The notes: generated by a model not told the origin, from the letters alone. A stretch of 18,265 nt of DNA from Chloroflexales bacterium (GCA_013336035.1 JAAXUL010000049.1:1-18265), one strand, 5' to 3'; positions 1-7,114 are shown, counted from the first letter of the stretch. Numbers and translations are program-made.

Positions 1-76
1 GCGCCGATCTGCGTGGTGCCGCCCCCTAAGCCAATTCTTACCGCCACGCGCGACCACGATCTGCTACACTGAGAGC

Positions 77-1507
77 ATGCACCGCCTGCTCAGCCACCGT
101 CCGGCGCAGCTGATAGCCGCGCTGCTAATCGCCCTCTCCTGCGCCCTTGTCCTGGCCACGCCGGCCAGAGCCCAGGGCGGCCTCGTGTGGCGCGAGCGCG
201 CCACCGACAAGTTCACCATCCTCTACGCCCCCGGTAGCGAGGCCGAGGCCGAGCGCTACGCCACATGGGTGGACGAGATCTATGAGGAGATCGCGACCGC
301 CCTCGGCTTCCGCACTGAGCCGCCACTGACCTTGCGCCTCTACCCCACCGGCGAAGACTATTATCAGGTCAACCCCGCGGCGCGCAATGTGCCCGGCGTG
401 GTAGCCCACGCCGACTTCCGCCGCCGTGAGCTGGTCGTGATCGTCGAGCGCACCCTCCAGCAGAGCGAGGAGGAGGTGCGCAACAACATCCGGCACGAGC
501 TGACCCATATCGTCGCCGCCGACCTCAGCGCTAACCGCCTGAACACGGGCTTCCAGGAGGGCGTCGCTCAGTATATGGAGCACCCCTCGGGCGAGCTTGA
601 GCGGCGAGTCGCGGCCCTGCGGCAGGCCCGCGACCTGGGCCGTCTGCTGCCCTGGAGCGCCTTTGACAGCCGCGACCAGATCTATGGCTCGCCCGAGGTC
701 AGCTACCCCCAGAGCCTCGCCATGGTCGCCTTCCTGGTCGAGCGCGGAGGCTTCGCGTCGCTGCGCGAGTTTCTGGCCGTGAGCGCCCGCAGCAGCGGCT
801 ACCGCTCGGCCCTCGAGCGCACCTACGGGGCCTCGCCCAGCGCCCTCGAGGCCGAGTGGCTCGACTGGCTACCCACCTACCTCGACGGCGGCTACCGACG
901 CTCAGCCCTCACGATCTACGACCTTGGCTTCGCCCGTGGCCTGGTCGAGCAGGGCAGCTACGCCGCCGCCGCCGAGGAGCTGCGCCAGGCCCTCACATGG
1001 CTGCGCAAACAGGCCGAGACCCAGCCCCCCGAGGTGCTCGCCGAGGCCGAGGCATTGCTCGAGCGTAGCGAGGATGGTATGCGGGCCGAGCAGCTGGCCG
1101 AAAGCGCCCGTCAGGCCCTCGAGCGCGCCGACTACGAGCGGGCCAGCCGCCTGATCGCGGACGCACGCGACCTCTACGCCAAGCTCGACGACACCCGCCA
1201 GACCGAAGTCCTAACCCTCTACGAAGAGCGCGCCGCGCGCGGGATGCGGGCCACAGGCCGCCTCGCCGAGGCCGATGCCCTCGCTCAATCCTTGCGCTAC
1301 CCCCAGGCCAGAAGCGCCGCCGATGCGGCGGCCCGCGAGTTCGCGGCCCTCGGCGACGAGATTCGCCGCGACAATGCTCTACACCTGCGCGCCACCCTCG
1401 ATCAGCGCCAGCGATTCCTGGGCCTCGCCCTGCTGCTGCTCGGCGCCGCCGGGGCGGTCTTTAGCCTGGTCGGGCGCTTCTTCGCGCGGCCCACCGAGGC
1501 CTGGTAG
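77..1507 (+). CDS. Secreted, membrane-anchored HExxH metallopeptidase (peptidase MA-like)
   Basis: Predicted zinc metallopeptidase of 476 residues, acting outside the cytoplasmic membrane. Seen: an N-terminal signal sequence with a hydrophobic core (residues about 11-28) and an A-R-A site suggesting cleavage after residue 32; the zinc motif HELTH at 140-144; and a downstream Glu in FQEGVAQY (E161) that fits the third ligand of gluzincins. An Ala/Glu/Arg-rich helical region (about 280-440) resembling TPR or coiled-coil follows, then one C-terminal membrane helix (about 448-470) with a short positively charged tail. Family knowledge: this layout matches the peptidase MA-like group, whose substrates are mostly unknown. 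The start is chosen because the signal peptide begins there; no strong ribosome site is visible. It ends at a hairpin, so it is probably a separate unit from the downstream genes. I see no link to gas vesicles. Fold confidence is good; substrate unknown. Confidence 0.8.
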   Translation: MHRLLSHRPAQLIAALLIALSCALVLATPARAQGGLVWRERATDKFTILYAPGSEAEAERYATWVDEIYEEIATALGFRTEPPLTLRLYPTGEDYYQVNPAARNVPGVVAHADFRRRELVVIVERTLQQSEEEVRNNIRHELTHIVAADLSANRLNTGFQEGVAQYMEHPSGELERRVAALRQARDLGRLLPWSAFDSRDQIYGSPEVSYPQSLAMVAFLVERGGFASLREFLAVSARSSGYRSALERTYGASPSALEAEWLDWLPTYLDGGYRRSALTIYDLGFARGLVEQGSYAAAAEELRQALTWLRKQAETQPPEVLAEAEALLERSEDGMRAEQLAESARQALERADYERASRLIADARDLYAKLDDTRQTEVLTLYEERAARGMRATGRLAEADALAQSLRYPQARSAADAAAREFAALGDEIRRDNALHLRATLDQRQRFLGLALLLLGAAGAVFSLVGRFFARPTEAW

Positions 1508-1541
1508 GTCCGGACGACCAGGGGTAGTCTCTACATATCAC

Positions 1542-1585
1542 AAGGCCCGGGGTATGCCTATGCCAACAGGCACACCCCGGGCCTT
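1542..1585 (+). terminator. Strong hairpin terminator after the peptidase gene
   Basis: Inverted repeat with 17-nt arms (1542-1558 and 1569-1585) that pair with a single mismatch and a 10-nt loop. The stem is GC-rich and followed by a short T-rich stretch (TTTCTCT). It lies 35 nt after the peptidase stop codon, as expected of an intrinsic terminator. The T tract is short, so termination could be incomplete. Confidence 0.75.
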
Positions 1586-1613
1586 TCTCTGGTTCTGCCG
1601 CAACTATAGCCCC

Positions 1614-1623
1614 ATTGTACAAT
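1614..1623. promoter_or_regulatory. Palindrome ATTGTACAAT upstream of the kinase gene (candidate operator)
   Basis: A perfect 10-bp palindrome in the 210-nt gap before the histidine kinase gene, 94 nt upstream of its ATG. The core TTGTACAA occurs again in the gvpA upstream region (4877-4884). An AT-rich palindrome in high-GC DNA, repeated before two functionally linkable units, suggests a shared regulator site. No factor can be named from the sequence. A -10-like TATAGT lies 6 nt beyond it on the minus strand (1603-1608). Confidence 0.4.
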
Positions 1624-1717
1624 GAGTTACCTGGGCAGAAACCTTAGCATCTCTCGAATGGACGGCCCACATTGACGGCCGACCAGGGGGCTGCACTATC
1701 AAGTTATTCCACAGGCT

Positions 1718-3943
1718 ATGCTCTCACCAACGCCTGATGACGCGGTAGGTCCGCCCTCTGACCACGCTCACGCTCAGCCTGCGGAACACAACCTGAGTAC
1801 GCGCCACCGCACCTCGCTGCGGTACGCCCGCCGCGGTCGACAGCAGGCGCTTCTGGCTGAGCTTGGCCGTCGTGTGGCAACCCGCGAAGAGAGCGCCGAC
1901 CTGTTGACATGGGTTGTGCCCCGTATTGTCCTTGCTTGTAACGCTACCGTCTGTCAGATCGCCGAGCTGCTGCCGGGTGACACCGACCTGTTCCTATGCG
2001 CAGGCTCTAGCTGGACCGTCGGCGAGACCAGCAACGCTGTCATGCCACTAGCCGCCGATAGTATAGCCGCGCAGGCTCTGCAAACCTCTCAGCCCATCAT
2101 CTTCGACAGCCGCGCGCCCACCGCCCACGCCGGCGAGCATGGCTTCGCCCCACCTGCGGCCAGAAGCGGAGTGAGCATCCCCGTCATCATCCCTGGCCGG
2201 CCCCTAAGAGTGCTCAACGTCTACAGCACCAGGCGCCGCGCCTTCACCCGCGCCGATGTGCGCTTTCTCCAGTCGGTGGCGAATATGCTCGCCGGGATTG
2301 CCCGCCAGCAGCTCTGCCAGCGCGAGATCGAGTCGATCGTCGGCCTGTCGCGTGCCCTACGTAGCGCCGCCACAAGGGCCGAGATGCCTAGCATCATCCT
2401 GGCCCAGGTGCGCGCGCTGATAATATGCGCTGGCGGCGCCATTCTGCTGAGCCGGTCCAGCGGCGTCCTCGCGGTCGCCCTTGGCGACGGGATCTGGGCG
2501 AGAGCGACCGGCACGCTGGTGAACAATAGCTTCGGAATAAGCGGACAGGTGGTACGCGACAGCACGCCCTTCCTCGGCTACGCCCGCACAAAACCGGTCG
2601 ACTTTGCTCCCGACGTACCCCTCGGACACACGCACACCGTGGCATGTGTCCCGCTGCTGTTTGGCGGCAGCACTGTCGGCGTCCTCTGGGTCGCCAGCCC
2701 ATCAGTGATCACCTACGACGAGCTGCACCTGCTCGGCGGCATCGCCGACATCGCCGCCAGCGCGCTCTACCGGGCGGATCTCACCGAGCAGACCACGCGT
2801 CTATTCCGCGAGCACCAGCAGCTCAGTGAAGAGCTACGGCGGGCGGAGCGCCATCTGGCAGGGATCGTCGAGTCGGCCAGCGACCTGGTAATCTCGGCCG
2901 ACGTTGACGGCCGGATCGTCACCTGGAATCGCGCCGCCGAGCGCATCTCGGGCTTCAGCAGAGAGCAGGCCATCGGCCGGCGCCTGAGCGACTATTGTAC
3001 CCAGGGCGACCAGTCCGTGATGGAAGGCCTGCTCAATCAGTTCTCCGCCAGCCCTCGCACGGACCAGATCGACGAGCTCCCGCTCGTCGGTGCGGCCGGG
3101 CAGACCATCCCCATCTCCTGGCGCTTCTCGCCCCTTCAGAATGACCTGGGTGAGATCACCGGCATCGTCGCAGTAGGCCGCGACCTGCTCGAGCAGCGGC
3201 GCCTCGAGGCGCAGCTCTTCCAGGCGGCAAAAATGACCTCGATGGGCATTATGGCCAGCGGCATCGGCCACGAGCTGCGCAACCCGCTCGGGATCATCTC
3301 GGCGAGCGCCCAGCTTGCACAGAATCATCTGGCCGACCCGGATCTGGTCGGCACCTGCCTGACACGCATCCACACAGCCACCAGACGGGCCGCCCTGATT
3401 ATCGACAGCCTGCTGACCTTTGCCCAGCCGGGCCGCGAGAGCAGGCACCCACTAAGCATTAACCAGGTCCTCGCGGCAACGCTCACCCTGCTCGAACACC
3501 AGATCCACCATCGCCAGATCGTCTTCACCACCATGCTCGACCCGCTACTCCCACCCGTGATCGGCAACCCCGCCCTGCTCCAGCAGGTCTTCACGAACCT
3601 GATCCTCAATGCATGCCAGGCGATGCCCGCGGGGGGCGCCCTGGCTGTGACAAGTCGGTTGAGCGACGCAAGCACAGTAGAGGTCTGCGTGCGCGACGAG
3701 GGGTGCGGCATTAGCGCCGAGGTCCTAAAGCATATCTTTGACCCCTTCTTTACCACCAGGCCGGTCGGCCAGGGCACAGGTCTAGGCCTGGCCATCAGCT
3801 ATAGCATTGTGCAGCAGCACGGTGGACAGATCGAGGTATTCAGCCAGCCTGGCGCTGGCAGCACCTTTGCCGTACGCTTGCCCGTGGCCGAGACACAACA
3901 AACCCAAGGGACACTCAGCTATGACCAAGATTCTCATCGTTGA
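1718..3943 (+). CDS. Soluble GAF-GAF-PAS sensor histidine kinase
   Basis: Cytoplasmic sensor kinase of 741 residues that would autophosphorylate on His and pass phosphate to the next gene's regulator. Domains in order: GAF-like region (about 40-205), second GAF-like region (about 210-365), a short coiled linker, PAS (about 383-500, with DLVISADVDGRIVTWNRAAE), a HisKA dimerisation domain with the H-box HELRNP (His518), and a HATPase domain (about 615-728) with N-box Asn631, the DEGCGIS box and a GTGLGLA box near 688. No membrane segment is visible, so the signal is probably intracellular: a small ligand, redox state, light via a bound chromophore, or a gas. The H-box and ATP-binding boxes look intact. 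Its 3' end overlaps the regulator gene by 23 nt, indicating co-translation. The ribosome site before the ATG is weak, so the exact start is less certain. Its position just before the gvp cluster suggests, but does not prove, that it controls it. Confidence 0.9.
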   Translation: MLSPTPDDAVGPPSDHAHAQPAEHNLSTRHRTSLRYARRGRQQALLAELGRRVATREESADLLTWVVPRIVLACNATVCQIAELLPGDTDLFLCAGSSWTVGETSNAVMPLAADSIAAQALQTSQPIIFDSRAPTAHAGEHGFAPPAARSGVSIPVIIPGRPLRVLNVYSTRRRAFTRADVRFLQSVANMLAGIARQQLCQREIESIVGLSRALRSAATRAEMPSIILAQVRALIICAGGAILLSRSSGVLAVALGDGIWARATGTLVNNSFGISGQVVRDSTPFLGYARTKPVDFAPDVPLGHTHTVACVPLLFGGSTVGVLWVASPSVITYDELHLLGGIADIAASALYRADLTEQTTRLFREHQQLSEELRRAERHLAGIVESASDLVISADVDGRIVTWNRAAERISGFSREQAIGRRLSDYCTQGDQSVMEGLLNQFSASPRTDQIDELPLVGAAGQTIPISWRFSPLQNDLGEITGIVAVGRDLLEQRRLEAQLFQAAKMTSMGIMASGIGHELRNPLGIISASAQLAQNHLADPDLVGTCLTRIHTATRRAALIIDSLLTFAQPGRESRHPLSINQVLAATLTLLEHQIHHRQIVFTTMLDPLLPPVIGNPALLQQVFTNLILNACQAMPAGGALAVTSRLSDASTVEVCVRDEGCGISAEVLKHIFDPFFTTRPVGQGTGLGLAISYSIVQQHGGQIEVFSQPGAGSTFAVRLPVAETQQTQGTLSYDQDSHR

Positions 3944-4634
3944 TGATGAGCAGGATCTTGTATGGGCCATTCGTTACGCCCTGGTCGACGAGGGCTACGA
4001 GGTTCAGACAGCGGGGGACGGCGCCGAAGGGATCGCCGTTGCCTACCAGACCCATCCCGACCTGGTAATCCTCGATATCGTGATGCCCCACGTGGACGGC
4101 ATTCAGGTCTGTCACACGCTGCGCCGCGACCAGAAGCTGGCCTCGGTACCGATCCTGTTTCTAACCAGGCGCAGCTCGATCGAAGATCGCATCAACGGTC
4201 TGAACGATGGTGCTGACGACTACCTGGTGAAGCCCTTTGATTTCGGCGAGCTGAAGGCGCGCGTCAGCGCCCTGCTGCGCCGAACAGGCAGGAGCCGCCC
4301 TGGCAGTGCGCCTCTCACCTCACAGCTGGTCTATCTTGATCTGTGCCTCGACGTACGCACCCACAAGGTCACCGTTGGCGGACGCGACGTCTTGCTCACT
4401 CCGGCCGAGTTCGACCTGCTGCGCCACCTGCTGACTCACCAGGGCCAGGTCTTCTCGAGCGAGGAGCTGCTCATGCAGGTCTGGCATTATCCCCTCGACT
4501 CAAAGGAGCAGGGGCTGGTGCGCTGGCACGTGATGAACCTGCGGTCTAAGATCGAGCCCGATCCTGGCAAGCCAGTCTACGTACGCACGGTGCCGCGGCA
4601 CGGCTACATTCTCGGCGATACCACCCTTCCTTGA
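3921..4634 (+). CDS. OmpR/PhoB-type response regulator
   Basis: DNA-binding response regulator of 237 residues. The receiver domain (about 1-120) has the acidic pair Asp8/Asp9, phospho-acceptor Asp52 in LVILDIVMP, Thr82 and Lys104, all as expected for an active receiver. The C-terminal winged helix (about 138-232) shows the typical LLTPAEFDLLRHLL and RTVPRHGYIL segments. The ATG at 3921 is chosen because the family's MTKILIVDDE start begins there; an upstream in-frame extension to 3807 would encode a non-conserved stretch within the kinase gene. The 23-nt overlap with the kinase makes it the obvious cognate partner. A hairpin follows the stop. The next genes downstream, across an AT-rich promoter region, are gvpA1 and gvpA2, a plausible target by position. 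Confidence 0.93.
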   Translation: MTKILIVDDEQDLVWAIRYALVDEGYEVQTAGDGAEGIAVAYQTHPDLVILDIVMPHVDGIQVCHTLRRDQKLASVPILFLTRRSSIEDRINGLNDGADDYLVKPFDFGELKARVSALLRRTGRSRPGSAPLTSQLVYLDLCLDVRTHKVTVGGRDVLLTPAEFDLLRHLLTHQGQVFSSEELLMQVWHYPLDSKEQGLVRWHVMNLRSKIEPDPGKPVYVRTVPRHGYILGDTTLP

Positions 4635-4665
4635 CCATAGCGCATTGTCGCGCTGCTGGAAATGC

Positions 4666-4690
4666 ACCCTCTCGCTTGACGCGAGAGGGT
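4666..4690 (+). terminator. Hairpin at the end of the two-component operon
   Basis: Perfect 10-bp inverted repeat (4666-4675 and 4681-4690) with a 5-nt loop TTGAC, 31 nt after the regulator stop codon. Only a weak T stretch follows (TTATC), so it may be an imperfect terminator or a 3' stabilising hairpin. Confidence 0.6.
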
Positions 4691-4985
4691 TATCAGGCAT
4701 TCCATCAATACAGCATAAACGCTCACACCAGGCACCGCACAACCCCATAGATCACCATACGCATATCAAACCCCAATAGTACCCCTATGCCACAATACAC
4801 ATACCGCACAAGACATAGGCAACATGACACAGTAATATGCCACCTTACACACCCCTCCAAACAAAACCCACTCTTATTGTACAAATTCCCGCTATACTAA
4901 CGCATGTCTAACACAAGACTGCGCAATCCCTAACAGACAACACCAGATCTTAACCGTATGATACGAGCATGAAATCCAATCAAGG
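4691..4985 (+). promoter_or_regulatory. AT-rich, G-poor upstream region and likely promoter of gvpA
   Basis: About 300 nt without any supported gene, far richer in A and C (and poorer in G) on the plus strand than the rest of the window. Near its right end it contains ATTGTACAAA (4876-4885, core TTGTACAA as upstream of the kinase) and, 8 nt beyond the core, TATACT (4893-4898), a good -10 candidate. No convincing -35 box lies 16-18 nt upstream of it, which would fit an activator-dependent promoter. If used, TATACT would give a leader of about 95 nt before gvpA1. A weak 6-bp inverted repeat (CCTATG at 4784-4789, CATAGG at 4814-4819) is also present. Confidence 0.5.
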
Positions 4986-5000
4986 AAGGAGGTGAAAGAA

Positions 5001-5210
5001 ATGGCAATCGAGAAGATGAACGCGTCCAGCAGCCTCGCCGAAGTGATCGACCGCATCCTGGACAAGGGCATTGTGGTTGACGCGTGGGTGCGCGTGTCGC
5101 TGGTCGGCATCGAGCTGCTCGCCATTGAGGCTCGTGTGGTCGTCGCCGGTGTCGATACGTACCTCAAGTACGCCGAGGCCGTAGGCCTGACCGCCGCCGC
5201 CACCGCTTAG
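5001..5210 (+). CDS. gvpA: Gas vesicle structural protein GvpA, copy 1
   Basis: GvpA is the small hydrophobic protein that polymerises into the ribs of the gas vesicle shell. The 69-residue product has the family core almost unchanged: SSSLAEVIDRILDKGIVVDA (about 11-30), WVRVSLVGIELLAIEARVVV (30-49) and DTYLKYAEAVGL (52-63). The ATG at 5001 follows a near-ideal ribosome site, AAGGAGGTGA (4986-4995); a GTG at 4992 lies inside that site and is rejected as the start. The strong ribosome site suits a major structural protein. The encoded protein is identical to that of copy 2, which follows after a 53-nt gap. It is the first gene after the AT-rich promoter region. Confidence 0.98.
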   Translation: MAIEKMNASSSLAEVIDRILDKGIVVDAWVRVSLVGIELLAIEARVVVAGVDTYLKYAEAVGLTAAATA

Positions 5211-5263
5211 CTTACGTCTCTGCTTCACGTCACAGCAACATCTCTATAGAAGGAACAACCGCC

Positions 5264-5473
5264 ATGGCAATCGAGAAGATGAACGCGTCCAGCAGCCTCG
5301 CCGAAGTGATCGACCGCATCCTGGACAAGGGCATTGTGGTTGACGCGTGGGTGCGTGTGTCGCTGGTCGGCATCGAGCTGCTCGCCATCGAGGCCCGCGT
5401 GGTCGTCGCCGGCGTCGATACCTACCTCAAGTACGCCGAGGCCGTCGGCCTGACCGCCGCCGCCACCGCTTAG
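5264..5473 (+). CDS. gvpA: Gas vesicle structural protein GvpA, copy 2
   Basis: Second copy of the 69-residue shell protein, with the same amino acid sequence as copy 1. At DNA level the first 92 nt are identical. The rest differs at seven third-codon positions (codons 31, 42, 44, 45, 50, 53, 61), all silent, and six of the seven place C in this copy. Its ribosome site (AGAAGGA at 5248-5254) is weaker than that of copy 1. The arrangement looks like a duplication kept identical in protein by selection or partial gene conversion, perhaps to raise GvpA dose. It is followed by a structured spacer and then the GvpC-like gene. Confidence 0.98.
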   Translation: MAIEKMNASSSLAEVIDRILDKGIVVDAWVRVSLVGIELLAIEARVVVAGVDTYLKYAEAVGLTAAATA

Positions 5474-5486
5474 CATTTCCCTTTGC

Positions 5487-5586
5487 GGCCGGCGTACCAA
5501 GCCAGCCAGCCCCTGGGAAAGAGGCTCATCGCATCACAGCGATATCGCTCCTCTTCCAGCGGCGCCGGGGGTGAGGCACGCCGGCC
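5487..5586 (+). repeat. Nested inverted repeats in the gvpA2-gvpC spacer (candidate attenuator or processing site)
   Basis: The 137-nt spacer after gvpA2 contains a 9-bp inverted repeat, GGCCGGCGT (5487-5495) with ACGCCGGCC (5578-5586). Inside it is a perfect 12-bp palindrome AGCGATATCGCT (5538-5549), also able to form an alternative ATCGC/GCGAT hairpin (5528-5532 with 5539-5543). There is no T tract, so it is not a classical terminator. Inference: it may lower transcription into the GvpC-like gene or stabilise the gvpA transcript, since shell protein is needed in large excess. Confidence 0.45.
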
Positions 5587-5610
5587 GTCAGGTTTCGTAT
5601 GGAGGTTCTC

Positions 5611-6147
5611 ATGTCACTTTCCGCCGACATGAGCCGTATTGCCGAAGAGCTGCACGCTAGCTACAACAGCCGGATCAGCGCTGTCGATGCCCTCCAGGCA
5701 GCGACGAGTCAGCAGATCGCCGAGCTGCACACGCAGCACCAGGCAATGGCTAGTGCGCAGCGCCAGCAGCTCCAGCAGTCCGCCGAGGCGCGTCGGCAGG
5801 CTGTGACCACGCTGTTGCACGACCTGCAGGTCGAGCGCGCGGCCCTGAGCGCCGACCAGCAGCGCAGGCTAGAGGCCTACACTTCCAACCTGCGACAGAC
5901 CACCAACCAGCGCCTCGCCGAGCAAGCTGCCGCCCACAAGGCGATGAGCGCCAGCCAGCGCCAGCGGCTTGATGCCTACACCCGTGATCTTCAGCAGCGG
6001 ACGGACGACAGCCTCGCCCGTGCTCACGCGGTGCGGCAGGCAATTCACAACGACCACGCCGCAGCCCATAAGGCGTGGCAGCAGTTCAACGACGAGATGC
6101 GGCGACAGCGGGCTGATCATAGCCGGCACGCCACCCCGCATCAGTGA
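5611..6147 (+). CDS. gvpC: GvpC-like gas vesicle protein with 33-residue repeats
   Basis: Very hydrophilic, almost wholly helical protein of 178 residues, rich in Gln, Ala, Arg and His. GvpC binds the outer face of the GvpA shell and strengthens it; that role is inferred here from position (directly after gvpA) and repeat architecture, not close sequence match. Seen: related segments MASAQRQQL (about residue 46), LSADQQRRL (about 79) and MSASQRQRL (about 112) spaced exactly 33 residues apart, and RLEAY/RLDAY also 33 apart. HxAM or a variant recurs near 43, 109 and 142. A 33-residue period is the hallmark of cyanobacterial GvpC. The start at 5611 is chosen because GGAGGT (5601-5606) sits just upstream; the earlier ATG at 5599 overlaps that site. 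Another coiled-coil protein remains possible. Confidence 0.75.
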   Translation: MSLSADMSRIAEELHASYNSRISAVDALQAATSQQIAELHTQHQAMASAQRQQLQQSAEARRQAVTTLLHDLQVERAALSADQQRRLEAYTSNLRQTTNQRLAEQAAAHKAMSASQRQRLDAYTRDLQQRTDDSLARAHAVRQAIHNDHAAAHKAWQQFNDEMRRQRADHSRHATPHQ

Positions 6148-6230
6148 TGTCGATCGGCTGTGCGCCCTGGGGGCAGGCCATTGGGCGATACAGCCAGTGC
6201 TTGCCTAAGGACCAGAGCGAGCCGAGGCCA

Positions 6231-6255
6231 GGCGGCGCGTAGCCGCCATGGCGGC
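6231..6255 (+). repeat. Overlapping palindromes in the gvpC downstream spacer
   Basis: GGCGGC (6231-6236) can pair with GCCGCC (6242-6247), and GCCGCCATGGCGGC (6242-6255) is a perfect 14-bp palindrome, so the two structures compete for the same middle arm. They lie in the 223-nt gap between the GvpC-like gene and the next operon, in which I see no gene. The role is unknown; they could stabilise the upstream transcript's 3' end. Confidence 0.4.
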
Positions 6256-6282
6256 AGTGGGGTCGTCGGCTGCTCGCACCAT

Positions 6283-6316
6283 CAGCCGGGGGCCCCGCTG
6301 GAAAACAGTTTTTTTT
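6283..6316 (+). terminator. GC hairpin followed by T8: likely end of the gvpA-gvpC operon
   Basis: A compact GC-rich inverted repeat (CAGCCGGGG with CCCCGCTG, 6283-6300) is followed after 8 nt by an uninterrupted run of eight T (6309-6316), the longest T run I noticed in the window. It lies between the GvpC-like gene and the next one, so it probably ends or attenuates the structural operon. The gap between stem and T run is longer than in typical intrinsic terminators, which lowers confidence. Confidence 0.5.
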
Positions 6317-6370
6317 GGCAGGCGCATCTGCTAGATCATCTGCAAGGGCCACTAGCGCGAGGTCTGGGCC

Positions 6371-7114
6371 ATGTTTGTTGGAAGCCGTCGTATCCGCTCG
6401 GCAGGCCGCACCAGTGGAAGCGTTGAGGTTACCCTGCCGCCCCAGTTGCACAGCCTGCTCGAGATCGAGTGCCGCCTATTGCTGCGCGACGGCACCCACC
6501 CCGAGATCATACTACAGCCCGATCTTTCGGTAGCCCACACCATGCTGCTCAAGCTCTGGAGTCAGTTGCGAATGGGATTAGCCGTTATCGGCGAAATTGG
6601 CGACTTCGACCCGGGCAGCTTCACGCTGGCACTTTTACCGCCCCGCCACTGGCAGCAGCGCCCGCCCCTGGCCTACGCCGACGCGCTTGTAGCGCTGAAC
6701 CGGGGCAATAGCGCCGAGTCACGTGACGCCCTGGCCCGCCTGGTGGCTCATATGGGTATCGTCGCGGGCGCCCGGCTTGGCCTCGGCGAAGCTCTGGCCC
6801 CCGCCTTTGGCGATACCGTCGCCTACCTGATGACGGGCGTTGCCCCTCTCGCCGGCCTCGAGTGCGAGCGCGGCCTCACCCAGCAGATCTTTCAGGAGCA
6901 TGGCCCGACCGAACAACCCGCCGCCTCGGCCCTCGACGAGCGAATCTGGGCCTTTGTGGCCCCGAGCCTGGCCCTGGCATGGGAACAGTTCACCGACTGG
7001 CAGTCGCGGCCCGAGAGCCACGCTGCCGCCCGCCAGCAATGGTACCGTGCGCTGCTGCTCGAGATGGACAGCGCAAGCCTGCCGCTATCAGAAACAAGGA
7101 GACCCGATCGATGA
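6371..7114 (+). CDS. Unknown protein with AbrB/SpoVT-like N-terminus, coupled to gvpN
   Basis: Protein of 247 residues that I do not recognise as a named Gvp. Residues about 6-50 (RRIRSAGR, then VEVTLPPQL, LLEIECRLLLRDG, EIILQP) have the beta-hairpin pattern of AbrB/SpoVT swapped-hairpin DNA-binding domains; this is a pattern judgement only. The remaining 200 residues are mixed helical, with hydrophobic stretches at about 68-90 and 125-160, no membrane signature and no catalytic motif I can name. The ribosome site before 6371 is weak (GCGAGGT). Its stop overlaps the gvpN start as ATGA, so the two are probably translated together. The context suggests a role in gas vesicle assembly or in regulation of the cluster; neither is shown. 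Confidence 0.8.
   Translation: MFVGSRRIRSAGRTSGSVEVTLPPQLHSLLEIECRLLLRDGTHPEIILQPDLSVAHTMLLKLWSQLRMGLAVIGEIGDFDPGSFTLALLPPRHWQQRPPLAYADALVALNRGNSAESRDALARLVAHMGIVAGARLGLGEALAPAFGDTVAYLMTGVAPLAGLECERGLTQQIFQEHGPTEQPAASALDERIWAFVAPSLALAWEQFTDWQSRPESHAAARQQWYRALLLEMDSASLPLSETRRPDR

Noticed and set aside
1..76. Promoter with TACACT (65-70) giving a leaderless peptidase transcript
   Set aside because: The -10-like hexamer is well placed for a start at the ATG, but no -35 box fits and a single hexamer is weak evidence.
3807..3920. In-frame upstream extension of the response regulator
   Set aside because: Receiver domains begin at MTKILIVDDE; the extra 38 residues are out-of-frame kinase sequence.
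5001..5473. gvpA pair considered as a mobile or CRISPR-like repeat
   Set aside because: The repeat is exactly the coding sequence with silent changes; there are no short regularly spaced repeats, spacers, transposase or target duplications.
6148..6370. Possible small gene in the gap after the GvpC-like gene
   Set aside because: Short open frames here (for example from 6160) have no ribosome site or recognisable features, and the segment is full of inverted repeats and a T8 run.
6862..7110. In-frame upstream extension of gvpN by 83 codons
   Set aside because: It overlaps the upstream gene in another frame, shows no GvpN similarity, and the ATG at 7111 has a ribosome site and an ATGA overlap.
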